Source: Aldrovandia affinis (taxonomy: Eukaryota > Chordata > Actinopteri > Notacanthiformes > Halosauridae). From it: DNA of 64,000 bases. Location of the stretch: the NCBI GenBank assembly GCA_029706075.1, contig JAINUG010000072.1, forward strand, positions 3,103,367 to 3,167,366. Direction: 5' to 3'. Under the pieces are notes generated by a model. The model was not told where the DNA came from, did no database searches, and saw only the letters and a list, made by a program, of their open reading frames with translations. The translations under genes and the position numbers were made by a program. This document shows, in pieces, positions 24,361 through 34,482 of the stretch; the stretch's first letter is position 1; each line of letters starts with the position of its first letter.

Positions 24361-24734
24361 CACTCTCAGAAAAAAGGTTAAATGTTTAATGGACCTATTA
24401 AAGTACAAATGCTTGGTACTGTGGCAGTACCCCTTTAGGGTACTGAATTGTACCTTTAGTCAGAAAACCATAATTGTACCCTTGCAAGACAAATAATGAT
24501 GCTTGCAGTACAATCCTCATTTTCATTCCAATATGGCTGCCAGTGTCAATAATGATCCATTGCCCTACCTTGGTGTATATCTGTACCTTTACTCAATTTG
24601 TACCTTTGTCACTGGGAAAAGGTACAAAACCATATCATGAAGGATCTTCTGTGTACCTTTGAAGGCACAATGAACACATTTGTACCCAGAGGGAACAAAA
24701 GTGTACCCTAACTGCACCTTTATTTTTGAGAGTC
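24361..24734. mobile_element. MITE with ACTCTC-type ends and GTACC motifs
   Basis: The left end CACTCTCAGAAAAAAGGT and the inverse of the right end, GACTCTCAAAAATAAAGGT, are similar. The interior is full of short GTACC/GGTAC words in both directions. No coding sequence. This is a family common in teleosts; superfamily not assigned because the target duplication is unclear. Confidence 0.7.
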
Positions 24735-25744
24735 TAATAATCAGTGGGTGCGGAAGTATTCCCATAGAAAAGATTGCCATTTGCCTAAAGAAAATCCATT
24801 AGAATGGCCTTGCTGTCAGTAACATGTTTTCAGGGAATGAGTTAATAGACATCATTATCAGGGGGTTGAAAAATTGAAATGATGCAGGTCCTGCTATGCA
24901 TCAAGATTGATAAATGAGGCATTGGAATGCCAATATGTTCCTGCAAGAGTTATGGAAGTAATTATAACATAATTTTTAATTAATCTCCTTGGGAGGGGGA
25001 AAAGTGACACTGGAAATATTTATATACAGTTAGACAATGATGTACATGCTAAAATCCATACGTAAAAGATACTTTTAGTAATGAATAAAGCTTGATATGT
25101 GCATATATAACGCACACAGGCCAAACTTGGTGGCTGGAGGGAGGAGAGATTTAATCACGTGAATAAATTTGTTAGCAATCCATTATGAACACCATTAACA
25201 AAGACTGCCTACGAGACATGTAAAGAGATAAATAATCTCAGACCAACACAATAGTGGTCACAGCTGTTGCTTTCAGTTTTAGAGTGTCCAGTAGCTGTTC
25301 GATATTAATGGCATTACCAATGTTGAGATGAAAATGCATCTCCTGTTCTTTCAAACCATTTCATAATTTTTTCACCCCAAGGACACTGACTCATGCTCAG
25401 GAGCGCCAATTTAATGCGAGCACCTCAAAAGGGGCACTTGTACAAATGTATTCACATTCACCTGGTAATACTTCATGTGTCATTCTGAGGGTTTAAGTTT
25501 TCACTATTTTTGTCCTGTGCTGTAGATGTTAAGCGCCAGTGAAAAATAACTCTGAGCATAATCTTTAAGAAATCCAGGAATATTATGGATGATTATGATC
25601 ACAGTGGTGATAATGGATCCTCACCGGTGTGCGAGACATCATATTTATACAGTACGATGAGGTGTTGACAGTGCTGCTTGGCCCATTGCCCTCACTTCAA
25701 TGTCAATGAAGAGAGAAGTATAGTTAAAATAACATTCCCAGCTA
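24735..25744. other. Non-coding, nothing recognised
   Basis: AT-rich, no domain or element ends seen. The last two bases before the next element (25743-25744) are its TA target. Confidence 0.5.
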
Positions 25745-25817
25745 CAAGTAACTGCCAAAATAAAGGAAACACTAATAGAAATTGTCTTAATAGGGGGTGT
25801 TCACGGCCATCACGAGC

Positions 25818-25975
25818 TGGTGTCAAACTCATTCCATCGAGGGCCGAGTGTATGGAGTACACATTTTCACTAACTAGCTCCCTTCTTCCACCAAGGAGGG
25901 AAACTAATTGAAATCACCTGGTGTAGTGCATTGGTTGCAAGAAAAACCTGCATGGCTCTCAAGTTTGACACCCCT
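25818..25975. mobile_element. hAT-like MITE, nested
   Basis: Ends GGTGTCAAACTC and GAGTTTGACACC-like words (here AAGTTTGACACCCCTG) form the inverted termini typical of a short fish MITE with CAGGGGTGTCAAAC ends. It interrupts the Tc1-derived element. I could not define its target duplication. Confidence 0.65.
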
Positions 25976-26117
25976 GTTCTACCTGAATCTGGAATACCAT
26001 TCTTCCATGAGAAATTCCATAATTTGGTGTTTTGTTGGTGGGGATGGAAAATGCTGCCTCAGATACCACTCCAAGAATCTCCCACAAGTGTTAAATTGGG
26101 TTGAGATCTGATGAGTG

Positions 26118-26680
26118 CTGGCTTTTCAAGTGGCCAGAGGTACTGCTCCCCCGTACCTCCAGTCACTCATCACGCCCTACACCCCGTCCAGACCCCTCCG
26201 CTCCGCTGGCAGACTGACTGCCCCATCCCTCCGGGCGCCTGGCAGCCGCTCCTCGCAGTCTCGCCTCTTCTCTGTCCTGATCCCTCGTTGGTGGAATGAC
26301 CTCCCGCACTCGGTCAGGACTGCGGAATCACTTCCAATCTTCCGCAAGAGACTCAAAACCCACCTCTTCAGACTCCACTACCACTGAACACTGTCCATCT
26401 AGTCAATCTGTCGTCACCACTGTTTACTTGTTCTAAAAAAATAAATAATAATAATAATAATTTAAAAAAATTAAAAAATTAAAAAACACACCCACTAACC
26501 TTTTCTTTCCCAATGTTACAGGTATGATACGCAGACGCCTGCAATGATGTCTTTTGCCGTTTTACTGCACTGATCTTGTACGCTAACTTTGATTGTTCTC
26601 ACCTTGTATTAATGCACATCTTGTAAGTCGCTCTGGATAAGAGCGTCTGCTAAATGCTTAAAATGTAAATGTAAATGTAT
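26118..26680 (+). mobile_element. L2-clade LINE, 5'-truncated, nested
   Basis: It is flanked by ATGAGTG (26111-26117 and 26681-26687). The 5' part encodes the L2 C-terminus: LAFQVARGTAPPYLQSLITP, then RLTAPSLRAPGSRSS and RTAESLPIFRKRLKTHLFRL, ending at a stop near 26387. The 3' untranslated part has an AAT run and ends in the standard tail with TGTAAA repeats. Its frame is open to the natural stop, so it is less decayed than the L2 at 2681. Confidence 0.9.
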
Positions 26681-26799
26681 ATGAGTGAGATGGCCAGGGT
26701 CTATGGTTTACATAATTTTCATACCCATCGAACCATTCAGTTAACACTTGTGCCCTGTGGATGGTCATCTTGGAAGAGACTCCCATTAGGATAGCATTT

Positions 26800-26826
26800 A
26801 CATTACATTACATTACATTACATTTA
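26800..26826. repeat. (ACATT)n run
   Basis: Five ACATT units inside the Tc1-derived element, absent from its relatives. It may be the remnant tail of a tiny L2 insertion or simple slippage. Confidence 0.7.
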
Positions 26827-27446
26827 GAAATGCTTCACCATAGGATGAAGGTGATCACTCAGAATGGCTTTGTATACCTTGCCCTCTAAGGCAGAGGTAG
26901 TCATTGCGCGGCTCACAGAGCCCTAATTGGCGGCTCGCAATAATTGTTTCTATTTTACATGTACACACTACCAAATACAGCACAATATGAAATACCGGTA
27001 ATTTCCAAGAAGTCAAGCTCCACAAATAGAAACTGCAGTACTGCAGTATGATGTTGAGCCATTGCAATAGTCTACACTAGTGCGCTCTCAGCTACTGAGG
27101 CGGGAGACAGCTAACATTAGCTAGTCATAGCTATGGAGGCAGAAGCTAGTGGCCTAGCTAGTCATGGCCATAAGAAAATGTGTTATTATTAGTTACCCAG
27201 TAATGTTAACGTTTTGTGTATTCGTGATGGATCACTGTATAGTAAGACAAAAGCGCACTGAAAATAATGAGCAACCAGCCGTAGCAGCTGAATGTGAAAA
27301 TGAGGAGGATAACGTTAGAGATGGAGAGGAAGCCAGTGGACACACAAACGAGCCTGAGGGAAAAAGAGGAAGGTACGAGCCATACAAGACAAACACCAAA
27401 AATTTCAGGAAAAATGGACAACTGAATTTTTCTTTGTTTCTAATAA

Positions 27447-27541
27447 GAACATAAGAACATAAGAATACATAATGACGAGAACGGGCTGTTCAGCCCATCT
27501 AGGCTCTTCATGTCCTAATCTAAAGAGTATCTATACTCATC
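27447..27541. repeat. Short interspersed repeat (AACATAAGAACATAAGAA type)
   Basis: The words AAGAACATAAGAACATAAG and GCTGTTCAGCCCATCTAGGC belong to a short dispersed repeat seen in many fish and other vertebrates. It interrupts the BED-finger part of the hAT transposase. No clear target duplication. Confidence 0.6.
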
Positions 27542-28382
27542 TATAATGACTCAAACCCACTGTGTTTATTATGCCAGAAGCCGTGCAGAAAACGTTGTTT
27601 TAAACCATAGCACGCCAATTTAGAACGCCATTTTAAAAGCATGCATTCTAACATCAATGTCAAATTCCCACCTGGCAGTAACCTCAGAAAGAATAAGATC
27701 AAGCAACTCACTGCTTTGCTGAAAGGGCAACGCAATCTAATGGATCGATCAACCTCTTCTACTGAGAAGTATGAGATTGCTAAGCACAAGAAGGCATTTA
27801 CAGACGCAAACATTGTGAAAGAGTGTTTTTTATCTTCAGCAGAAATTATGTATGCTGACTTGAATAACAAAGAGGCCATTCTTAAGTCTTAAAGGGACTG
27901 CAACTATCAGACACAACTATAATAAGAAGGATTGAAGAGATCGGTAAAGACATCGGCAAGCAGCTGAACGAGGATTTATCAGTGGCTCCGTGTTTCAGCA
28001 TAGCATTGGATAAAAGCACCGACGAGTGTGACATCGCCCAATTATGTGCCTGGATCCGATCCCCCAAAGATGACTCTTTTCGAGAAGAACTGTGTTTACT
28101 ACCAAGGCCAAACGAGAGGAGAGGATGTGCCTCAGACGTTTTTTTGATGAAAACAATCAGAACTTGGCTAATCTCGCATCCGTGTGCACTGACGGCGCCC
28201 CGAATATGCGTGGGAAAGAGAAGGGGCTTATTGGACTAATGAGGAAGAGGGAAGATATCCCAAATTTTGCCGTGTTCCACTTCATCATACACCAAGAGGT
28301 GCTCCTGGCAAAACTCAAGAACAGCGAGTTGAAGAAAGTGATGCAGCTGGTTGCACAAGTGGTGAACTTCATCCTTGCAAGA

Positions 28383-29861
28383 CATTTTACATTTTAAGCA
28401 TTTAGCAGACGCTCTTATCCAGAGCGACTTACAAGATGTGCATTAATACAAGGTAAGAACAATCAAGGTTAGCGTACGAGATCAGTGCAGTAAAACGGCA
28501 AAAGACATCATTGCAGGCGTCTGTGTATCATATCTGTAACATTGGGAAAGAAAAGGTTAGTGGGTGTTTTTTTTTTTTTTTTTTTTTTTTTGCAAGTAAA
28601 CAGTGGTGACAGCAGACTGGCTAGAAGGACAGTGTTCAGTGGAAGTGGAGTCTGAAGAGGTGGGTTTTGAGTCTCTTGCGGAAGATTGGAAGTGATTCCG
28701 CAGTCCTGACCGATTGCGGGAGGTCGTTCCACCAACGAGGGACCAGGACAGAGAAGAGGTGAGACCGCGACGAGCGGCTGCCAGGCGTCCGGAGGGATGG
28801 GGCAGTCAGTCTGCCAGCGGAGGCGGAGCGGAGGGGTCTGGGCGGGGTGTAGGGCGTGATGAGTGACTGGAGGTATGGGGGAGCAGTACCTCTGGCCGCT
28901 TGAAAAGCAAGCACCAGTGACTTGAATCTGATGCGTGCTGCGATGGGGAGCCAATGCAGAGAGGAGAGTAGGGGTGACGTGGGTGAACTTCGGCTGGTTG
29001 AACACCAGGCGAGCAGCAGCGTTCTGGACTAGTTGCAGTGGCTTGATGGCACAGGCCGGACGGCCTGCCAGCAAGGAATTGCAGTAGTCCAGACGTGAGA
29101 TCACCAGGGCCTGGACCAGGAGTTGGGTGGCCTCTTGGGTGAGGAACGGTCGGATCCTCCGGATGTTGTGGAGGGAGAAACGGCAGGTCCGAGTGATTGC
29201 TGCAATATGGCTCGATGCACAGCTGGTTGTCCAGGGTTACCCCAAGACTCCTGGCAGACTGGGGACGGAGACACTATGGAGCCTTCCCGGTGATTGACGC
29301 GGGAGCCCTACTCAGGAAGAGCAGCTCTGTCTTCCCCAGGTTCAGCTTCAGGTGGTGGGTGGACATCCATGCGGAGATGTCAGCCAGGCATGCAGAGATC
29401 CGAGCCGGGACCTGGGTATCAGATGGAGGGGAGAGAAACAGTTGGGTGTCATCAGCATAACAGTGATAGGAAAAACCATGAGCAGAAATAACAGAGCCAA
29501 GTGACTTGGTGTACAGAGAAAATAGGACAGGGCCTAGGAATACACCCTAGAGAGGGTGCGGGGAGAGGAGAGGGATCCTCTCCAGGCCACCTGGTAGGAC
29601 CATCAGCCAGGTAGGACTCAAACCATGTCAGCACAGATCCAGAGATTCCCATCTCGACACACTCACGGTGTCGACCGCCGCCGACAGGTCGAGGAGGAGG
29701 AGGACGGAGCTAAGGATCGGGACTTAGCGACGTGAAGAGCCTCAGTGACCGCAAGGAGAGCAGTCTCTGTGGAGTGGCCTGCTCTGAACCCAGATTGGTT
29801 GGGATCAAGCAGGTCGTTCTGTAAGAGATGAGCAGACAGTTGATTATAGACAGCCCGCTCT
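28383..29861 (-). mobile_element. L2-clade LINE, about 1.5 kb, nested in hAT
   Basis: The longest L2 copy in the window. On the minus strand it encodes reverse transcriptase from RAVYNQLSAHLLQNDLL (29860-29810), through FRAGHSTETALLAVTEAL, an FESYLADG segment (29610) and the catalytic YADD near 29443-29454, to the C-terminal LVQNAAARLVFNQPKF and TAESLPIFRKRLKTHLFRL. The 3' tail lies at 28383-28440. AAGA flanks it on both sides (28379-28382, 29862-29865). A T-run (28567-28591) lies in the 3' untranslated part. Frameshifts are present, for example around 29540-29610 and 29680. Confidence 0.9.
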
Positions 29862-30144
29862 AAGAGTACTGAATCATTGCCAATTTCGCTGCTGCAAGAA
29901 TATGACAGAGTATGGCGGCTTGGTGATGCACAATGAGGTGCGATGGTTATCCCATGCAGAGTACTCGAGCAGTTTTTGAGTCTCCTTCCCCAAATACCAC
30001 GAATTCCTTTCAAGCAAAGGGAGAGATGAGCCAGACTTGGAGAATCGAGAGTGGTTCATAAAGCTGGCCTTCTTGACAGACATCACCTGTCACTTGAATT
30101 CACTGAATCTCCAGCTCCAGGGGAAAGAAAAACATCCAGGTAAG

Positions 30145-30634
30145 CAGGGTTGGAATCGGGAAGGGGGGAGTGAAATCATTTAAAAATATGTATTTTATTT
30201 TATTTTACATTGAAGCCTAAGATTTTACATCATTGAGTTCCCAGAGTAGGGAACAGCAATATTTCAATATATTTTCATTTTTCAATATGAAGGTCATATT
30301 GATATTGACAATATGACAATTTCATAAATATTGAAACATTACATATTTCAAATGGAATGAAAAACGATTGTAAATAACAATGGCAATATGAGAAACTACA
30401 ATAACAATCAGGGATTTTTATATGTGATACTGCTTTTTGATAACAACAAATGTGTGAATTGTGAAAACTTTAATATACATGTAAATTAGTACTCAGCACA
30501 GAACGAGTTAATCATGAAAATAAGACCATTGTTTTTCTTAATAAATTCAATATATTCAATTATTTCAATACTCTTTTTCAATATATTGACATTGAAAAGT
30601 CCCAGAGTATAATCTTTTTTCAATTCCATCCCTG
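30145..30634. mobile_element. hAT-type MITE that mimics an intron
   Basis: Ends CAGGGTTGGAATC and the inverse of ATTCCATCCCTG match as terminal inverted repeats, with the 8-bp duplication CAGGTAAG / CAGGTAAC (30137-30144, 30635-30642). The 490-bp interior is AT-rich and non-coding. The duplicated target supplies CAG|GTAAGC at the left and a pyrimidine-rich stretch ending CCCTGCAG|G at the right. Removing 30140-30637 would leave the hAT frame as H-P-G-N-M-L. Whether it is ever spliced is unknown. Confidence 0.8.
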
Positions 30635-31604
30635 CAGGTAACATGCTGCATGTGGTCACAGCATTCCAGAACAAAATCAACACACTGTTCATTCTTGACC
30701 AGCAATTTGTTCACTTCCCAAAACTCAGAGCAGTCACCGCAGATGACCCAGAACTTCTGCAACATTTCAACTACAAAGGATTTGTGGAAGTCTTGGAGGA
30801 GCTGAGGGAGGAGTTTTAGATCAAGATTCAAAGACGTGCAGGACTACAAGGAGTTTTTTAACTTCATTGAGAACCCCTTCCAAGTGCCATTGTCATCTCT
30901 GACCCCAGTCATCGCAGGCCACTCCCCTGACTGTACTCTAGTCAAATGAGATCCTCAAAGCTGAGCTCAGACCAGGTGTTTCCCACTTCTGGAATATGGT
31001 CTCTGACAGAGAGTATCCAGCTGTGAAGCAATGTGTGCAAAAGGTGATGTCCTTTTTTGTAAGCACATACACCTGTGAATCAACATTTTCCACAATGAAC
31101 ATTGTGAAGAGAAAACACAGGAACAGACTGACCAATGCACATCTGGACTACCAAACAGTCACTACCTGCAGCAGCAGGCACACTTTAGTTCAAACTATTA
31201 AGCAAATTTGCTCTTCAAAAGGGTACAATCTGACCATTTATTTTAAGGTTATGTGCTGTATTTTTAGTTTATGAACATTATTATGAAAAGTGTGAAGAGA
31301 AAACACAGGAACAGACTGAATACACATCTGGGCAATGTGACAATTTCAAAGTTACGTGTTGTATTTTGAGTTTATTTTTCATTAAAAAACATTATGTGAA
31401 CAGACAAAATGTCATGTCAGGTTATTGCGGCTCTCTTGATGATTGAGTTCTGCTTATGTGGCTCCCTGGAAAAAATGAGTGACTACCACTGCTCTAAGGG
31501 GTTCAGCGAACCTAACCCATGTCAGGAAAATGCACCCCACACCATAACAAAGGTGCCAGAACCCTTCCTTTGCTCAAGTGCTTCCTTATTTTGGTAATTA
31601 ACTG

Positions 31605-32069
31605 TACATTTTTTACAAGGGTAAGCAGCAGCCACACACTATCTATAGTTTTCCAAAAATAAGAGACTTCCAAAAAGTAGTTTGCTAAGTAAACATGAAT
31701 GCTATGTGTACAAATACACATTCAGATGGATACAATTGCAGAACACTCAATGTTCTAAATAATGCCAAGACCCTCTCAACAAAGCACATCAATAAAACAA
31801 TTTAAGCATCAACCTAGCAGTCTACAAATGGGAATTCCGATTTAGTGGTGAAACTATAAAATAATTTAGCTATAGCTAATGTTTCTTTCAGTCTATACTC
31901 TGTTTAAATTCAACAGTCCAATTAATCATTGTGTGATTTTAAAGCTCATCATACCTTCCAAGGAGCCTCGTCCTATTTAGAAATACATTTTATGTGCTAA
32001 TTATTGTTAAATTGAAAGTGCTGAACCTATAAGTGTATATCTGTGTGTGTGTGTGTGTGTGTGTGTGTA
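31605..32069. other. Non-coding, ends in GT microsatellite
   Basis: AT-rich with no recognised feature until the GT run at 32042-32067, which abuts the TA target of the next element. Confidence 0.55.
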
Positions 32070-33150
32070 CAGTGTACTGAACAAAAACTGAAAACACGTA
32101 AAGTAACTTCTTAGAGTGTTGGCATATGGTCTACCCATGTCTGGAATTCTGCAGGAGGAATACAACCCAACTCTTTCAAGAGAAAGTCAGTAAACTCACC
32201 CTAGTTGATGGTAGTGGAAAACAGTGTCTCAGCGGTCATTTTATAATATCTCATAACATTTTACATTTTTACATTTTAATCATTTAGCAGACGCTGTTAT
32301 CCAGAGCGACTTCCAAGATGTGCATGAATACATGGTATGATCAATCATTGTTCACGCAAGAGATCAGTGCAGTAATACAGCAATAGACAATTATTGGCAG
32401 CTGCATACCATGCCTGTTACACCAAGAAGGAAAAGTATTTTATTATATCTTTTTTTACGTTTTAAGAAAGGATACATATTACAAAAAGCAGTATTAAACA
32501 TGTAAGCAGTTGTGATGACAATTAGTTAGAAGTACATATTTGATTGGTAGTGAAGTCTGAAGAGGTGGGTTTTGAGCCTCTTGCAGAAGATGGCCAGTGA
32601 TTCCGCAGTCCTGACCGAGTGCAGAAGATTGTTCCACCACTGAGGGGTCAGGACAGAGAAGAGAAGAGACGAGACCATGAGCAGTGGGTGCCGAGACCAC
32701 GAGACAGAGTGAAGGGGTCTGGCTGGGGTGTAGGGTGTGATGAGTGTCTGGAGGTAGGAGGGAGCAGTTTCTCTCGTGACTTGGTAAACCAGCACTAGTG
32801 ATTTAAATTTGATGCATGCTGCGATAGGGAGCCAGTGCAAGGAGGTGAGTAGTGAGTAACATGCATGAATTTGGGTTGGTTGAACACTAGCCGTGCGTCT
32901 GCATTCTGCACCAGTTGCTTCATCATTCTGCATCATAAATGCTTGATTGCGTTCAGATCTGGTGACTGAGAACATCATGTATTGATATATACAATACTCA
33001 AACCATTGGGCGACTACTCGTGCTCTGAGGATAGGGGCATTGTCATCTTGATAGACACCCCTCTCTGCAGGAAATAAATTATTCATCATGTTATGTGAGT
33101 GCATCAAACTATGCCAGGAGATTGTGCCCTACACCATTACAGATCCACCA
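32070..33150 (-). mobile_element. Tc1-like remnant split by an L2
   Basis: A TA-flanked left end CAGTGTACTGAACAAAAACT begins at 32070. Its sequence stops at 32255 and resumes at about 32933. The resumed part, on the minus strand, encodes the catalytic segment VYQDDNAPILRARVVAQWFE (33060-33000), with the second catalytic aspartate of Tc1 transposases. No complete right end or N-terminal domain remains. The family differs from those at 4069 and 9278. Confidence 0.7.
32256..32932 (-). mobile_element. L2-clade LINE, 5'-truncated, nested in Tc1 remnant
   Basis: The left end has the L2 tail (ATTTAGCAGACGCTGTTATC). The minus strand encodes decayed C-terminal L2 words: SLHWLPIAACIKFKSLVLVY, SYLQTLITPYTPARPL and RTAESLAIFCKRLKTHLFRL. 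A short TCATA occurs at 32251-32255 and 32933-32937 and may be the target duplication. The frame of this L2 and that of the neighbouring Tc1 fragment happen to be joined by chance. Confidence 0.85.
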
Positions 33151-33164
33151 GAACCCAAAATAAA

Positions 33165-33610
33165 AGAAAGCCAAAATAAAGGAAACACTTGAGTAAATGA
33201 AGGGTTCTGGCAGCATTGTTATGGTGTGGGGTGCTTTGTTACTGGCATGGTTTAGGTACACTCAACCCCTGAGGGCAAGGTAAACGTCATACAAAGCCAT
33301 TCCGAGTGATCCCCTTCATCCTATGATGAAGAATTGATATTCTGATGCGAGTGGTCTCCAGGATGACAATGCCCCACCCATAGGGCATGAGTGGTCACTG
33401 AATGGTTTGATGTAACTATGTAAACCATATGCTATGGTCATCTCAGTCACCAGATCTCAACCTAGTTTAACACTTGTGGGAGATTCTGGAGTGGTGCCTG
33501 AGACAGTGTTTTCTACTACCATGAACAAAACACCAAATTATGGAATTTCTCATGGAAGGCTATTAGTGGGATGCAACACCAGAGTTACAGACACTTGTAG
33601 AAACCACCAT
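33165..33610 (+). mobile_element. Tc1-derived MITE (CAGGTAACTGCC family), partial
   Basis: It begins near GCCAAAATAAAGGAAACAC, contains ATGGTGTGGGGTG and the VSRMTMPHP-type word GATGACAATGCCCCACCC (the DDNAP region in relatives), and stops near ACACTTGTAGAA. The right end is lost. Confidence 0.75.
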
Positions 33611-34215
33611 TGTTGCATTATGCACTAATTCTCCAGTTACAAACCACATTTTTCTTTTTACATTATTACATTGTTTGGCAGACAGTTCTTAGACCTTAAT
33701 GTTGCTGTTTTTATATTCAAACTGCTGAACATGGAGCAATGAAGCATTGAAGAATTTAATTCACGTCTATACTTGGGATCCATCTTTGCGCCTCTCATTA
33801 TTATAACCTCGCTGTTATTGATGGCTGAAGTAGTGCCAGCTTGCTTGTTAGCCTCTCTGCTCTGTTCCTGGCTGTAATAATGTATAATGTGCGATTTGCT
33901 GAAATGTAGTTTATCTGGTACTTTAACTTTGAGCTAGTTAGCTAACTGGCTAGCTACTACACACCTTTTTTAGTAGCTTTAGTGTTATAAGCATATAAGT
34001 ATTAGCTTACTTCTAATCTCTCCACTTGCCCCAATGTTATTGTGGTGGGTAATGTTAGCCATTCTGCTCTGTCCCTCGCTGTGGATAGATAAGTGAATAA
34101 ACAACTTGATAAAAACACTCAATGATGTTACCTGTCAATCTGTACAGATGTTACTTGTTGAGCAAACTACCACACTTATTTGCTTTTGAATCCGTGTTAG
34201 CTTTACCTGCTAGTC
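33611..34215. other. Non-coding, nothing recognised
   Basis: No domain or element end seen; short GCTAGCT-type words near 33930-33960 are simple. Confidence 0.5.
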
Positions 34216-34482
34216 CAAGAGTAGGAAACATCAGTCCTGGAGCACCAGAGACGTTTCTGGTTTTTCCCATCCAAGCTTGACTACACAGTTAGATAAATTA
34301 GAAAGAGTCTGAGCCTGAATATTCAGAAAGTCTGCTGAATGATGAAATGCTGAGTACCTCCACTATATGGTCACATGTGTTTGTTAAGCCTAATAATGAA
34401 TCCAGTTATGCATTTAAGTGGTCAGATGGAGCAAAAACCCAAAACATCTCTGGCACTCCAGGAACAGGGTTGCCTACACTTG
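34216..34482. mobile_element. hAT-like MITE with about 40-bp inverted ends
   Basis: GTAGGAAACATCAGTCCTGG at the left pairs with the inverse of the right end, GTAGGCAACCCTGTTCCTGG, and the similarity continues through CCAGAGACGTTT. No coding sequence. The target duplication is not clear. Confidence 0.75.

Larger units (their letters stand above)
27225..31250 (+). pseudogene. hAT transposase, interrupted and decayed
   Basis: Parts in order: a basic N-terminus (27340-27430), a BED-finger region split by a short repeat, and a downstream region (27641-27890) with NIVKECFLSSAEIMYADLNN. The RNase-H-like catalytic fold follows: IALDKSTDECDIAQL near 28005 carries the first aspartate and VCTDGAPNMRGKEKG near 28185 the second. 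After the L2, NHCQF leads to HNEVRWLS (29930) and LAFLTDITCHLNSLNLQLQG (30065-30125). After the MITE come LHVVTAFQNKINTLFILDQQ and the dimerisation segment CESTFSTMNIVKRKHRNRLT (31075-31130). The family normally has about 550-650 residues in one exon. Several stops and frameshifts (for example after FREELC near 28095, and after LEELREEF at 30819) show it is dead. Confidence 0.85.
26892..31491 (+). mobile_element. hAT transposon (GTF2IRD2/ZBED-type), 4.6 kb with insertions
   Basis: The ends CAGAGGTAGTCA and TGACTACCACTG are inverted repeats, and both flanks carry CTCTAAGG (26884-26891, 31492-31499). The empty site is visible in the related copy near 54340, which reads through this target once. 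About 2.1 kb of the 4.6 kb is later insertions: a short repeat (27447), an L2 (28383) and a MITE (30145). The transposase gene is broken. Confidence 0.92.
25745..31604. mobile_element. Tc1-derived element split by nested insertions
   Basis: Left end CAAGTAACTGCCAAAATAAA (25745) and right end TTTGGTAATTAACTG (31604) are degenerate inverted repeats, each bordered by TA. Matching words to the 50401, 54191 and 60496 copies shows that the element continues as 25745-25817, 25976-26117, 26681-26891 and 31492-31604. The gaps hold a hAT MITE, an L2 and a complete-length hAT element. Its own DNA is only about 0.5 kb and non-coding. Confidence 0.82.

Noticed and set aside
32526-33107. A 193-codon minus-strand open frame that looks like one protein.
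   Set aside because: Its first part is a Tc1 transposase piece and its second part the C-terminus of an L2 protein. The join is the accidental boundary of a nested insertion.
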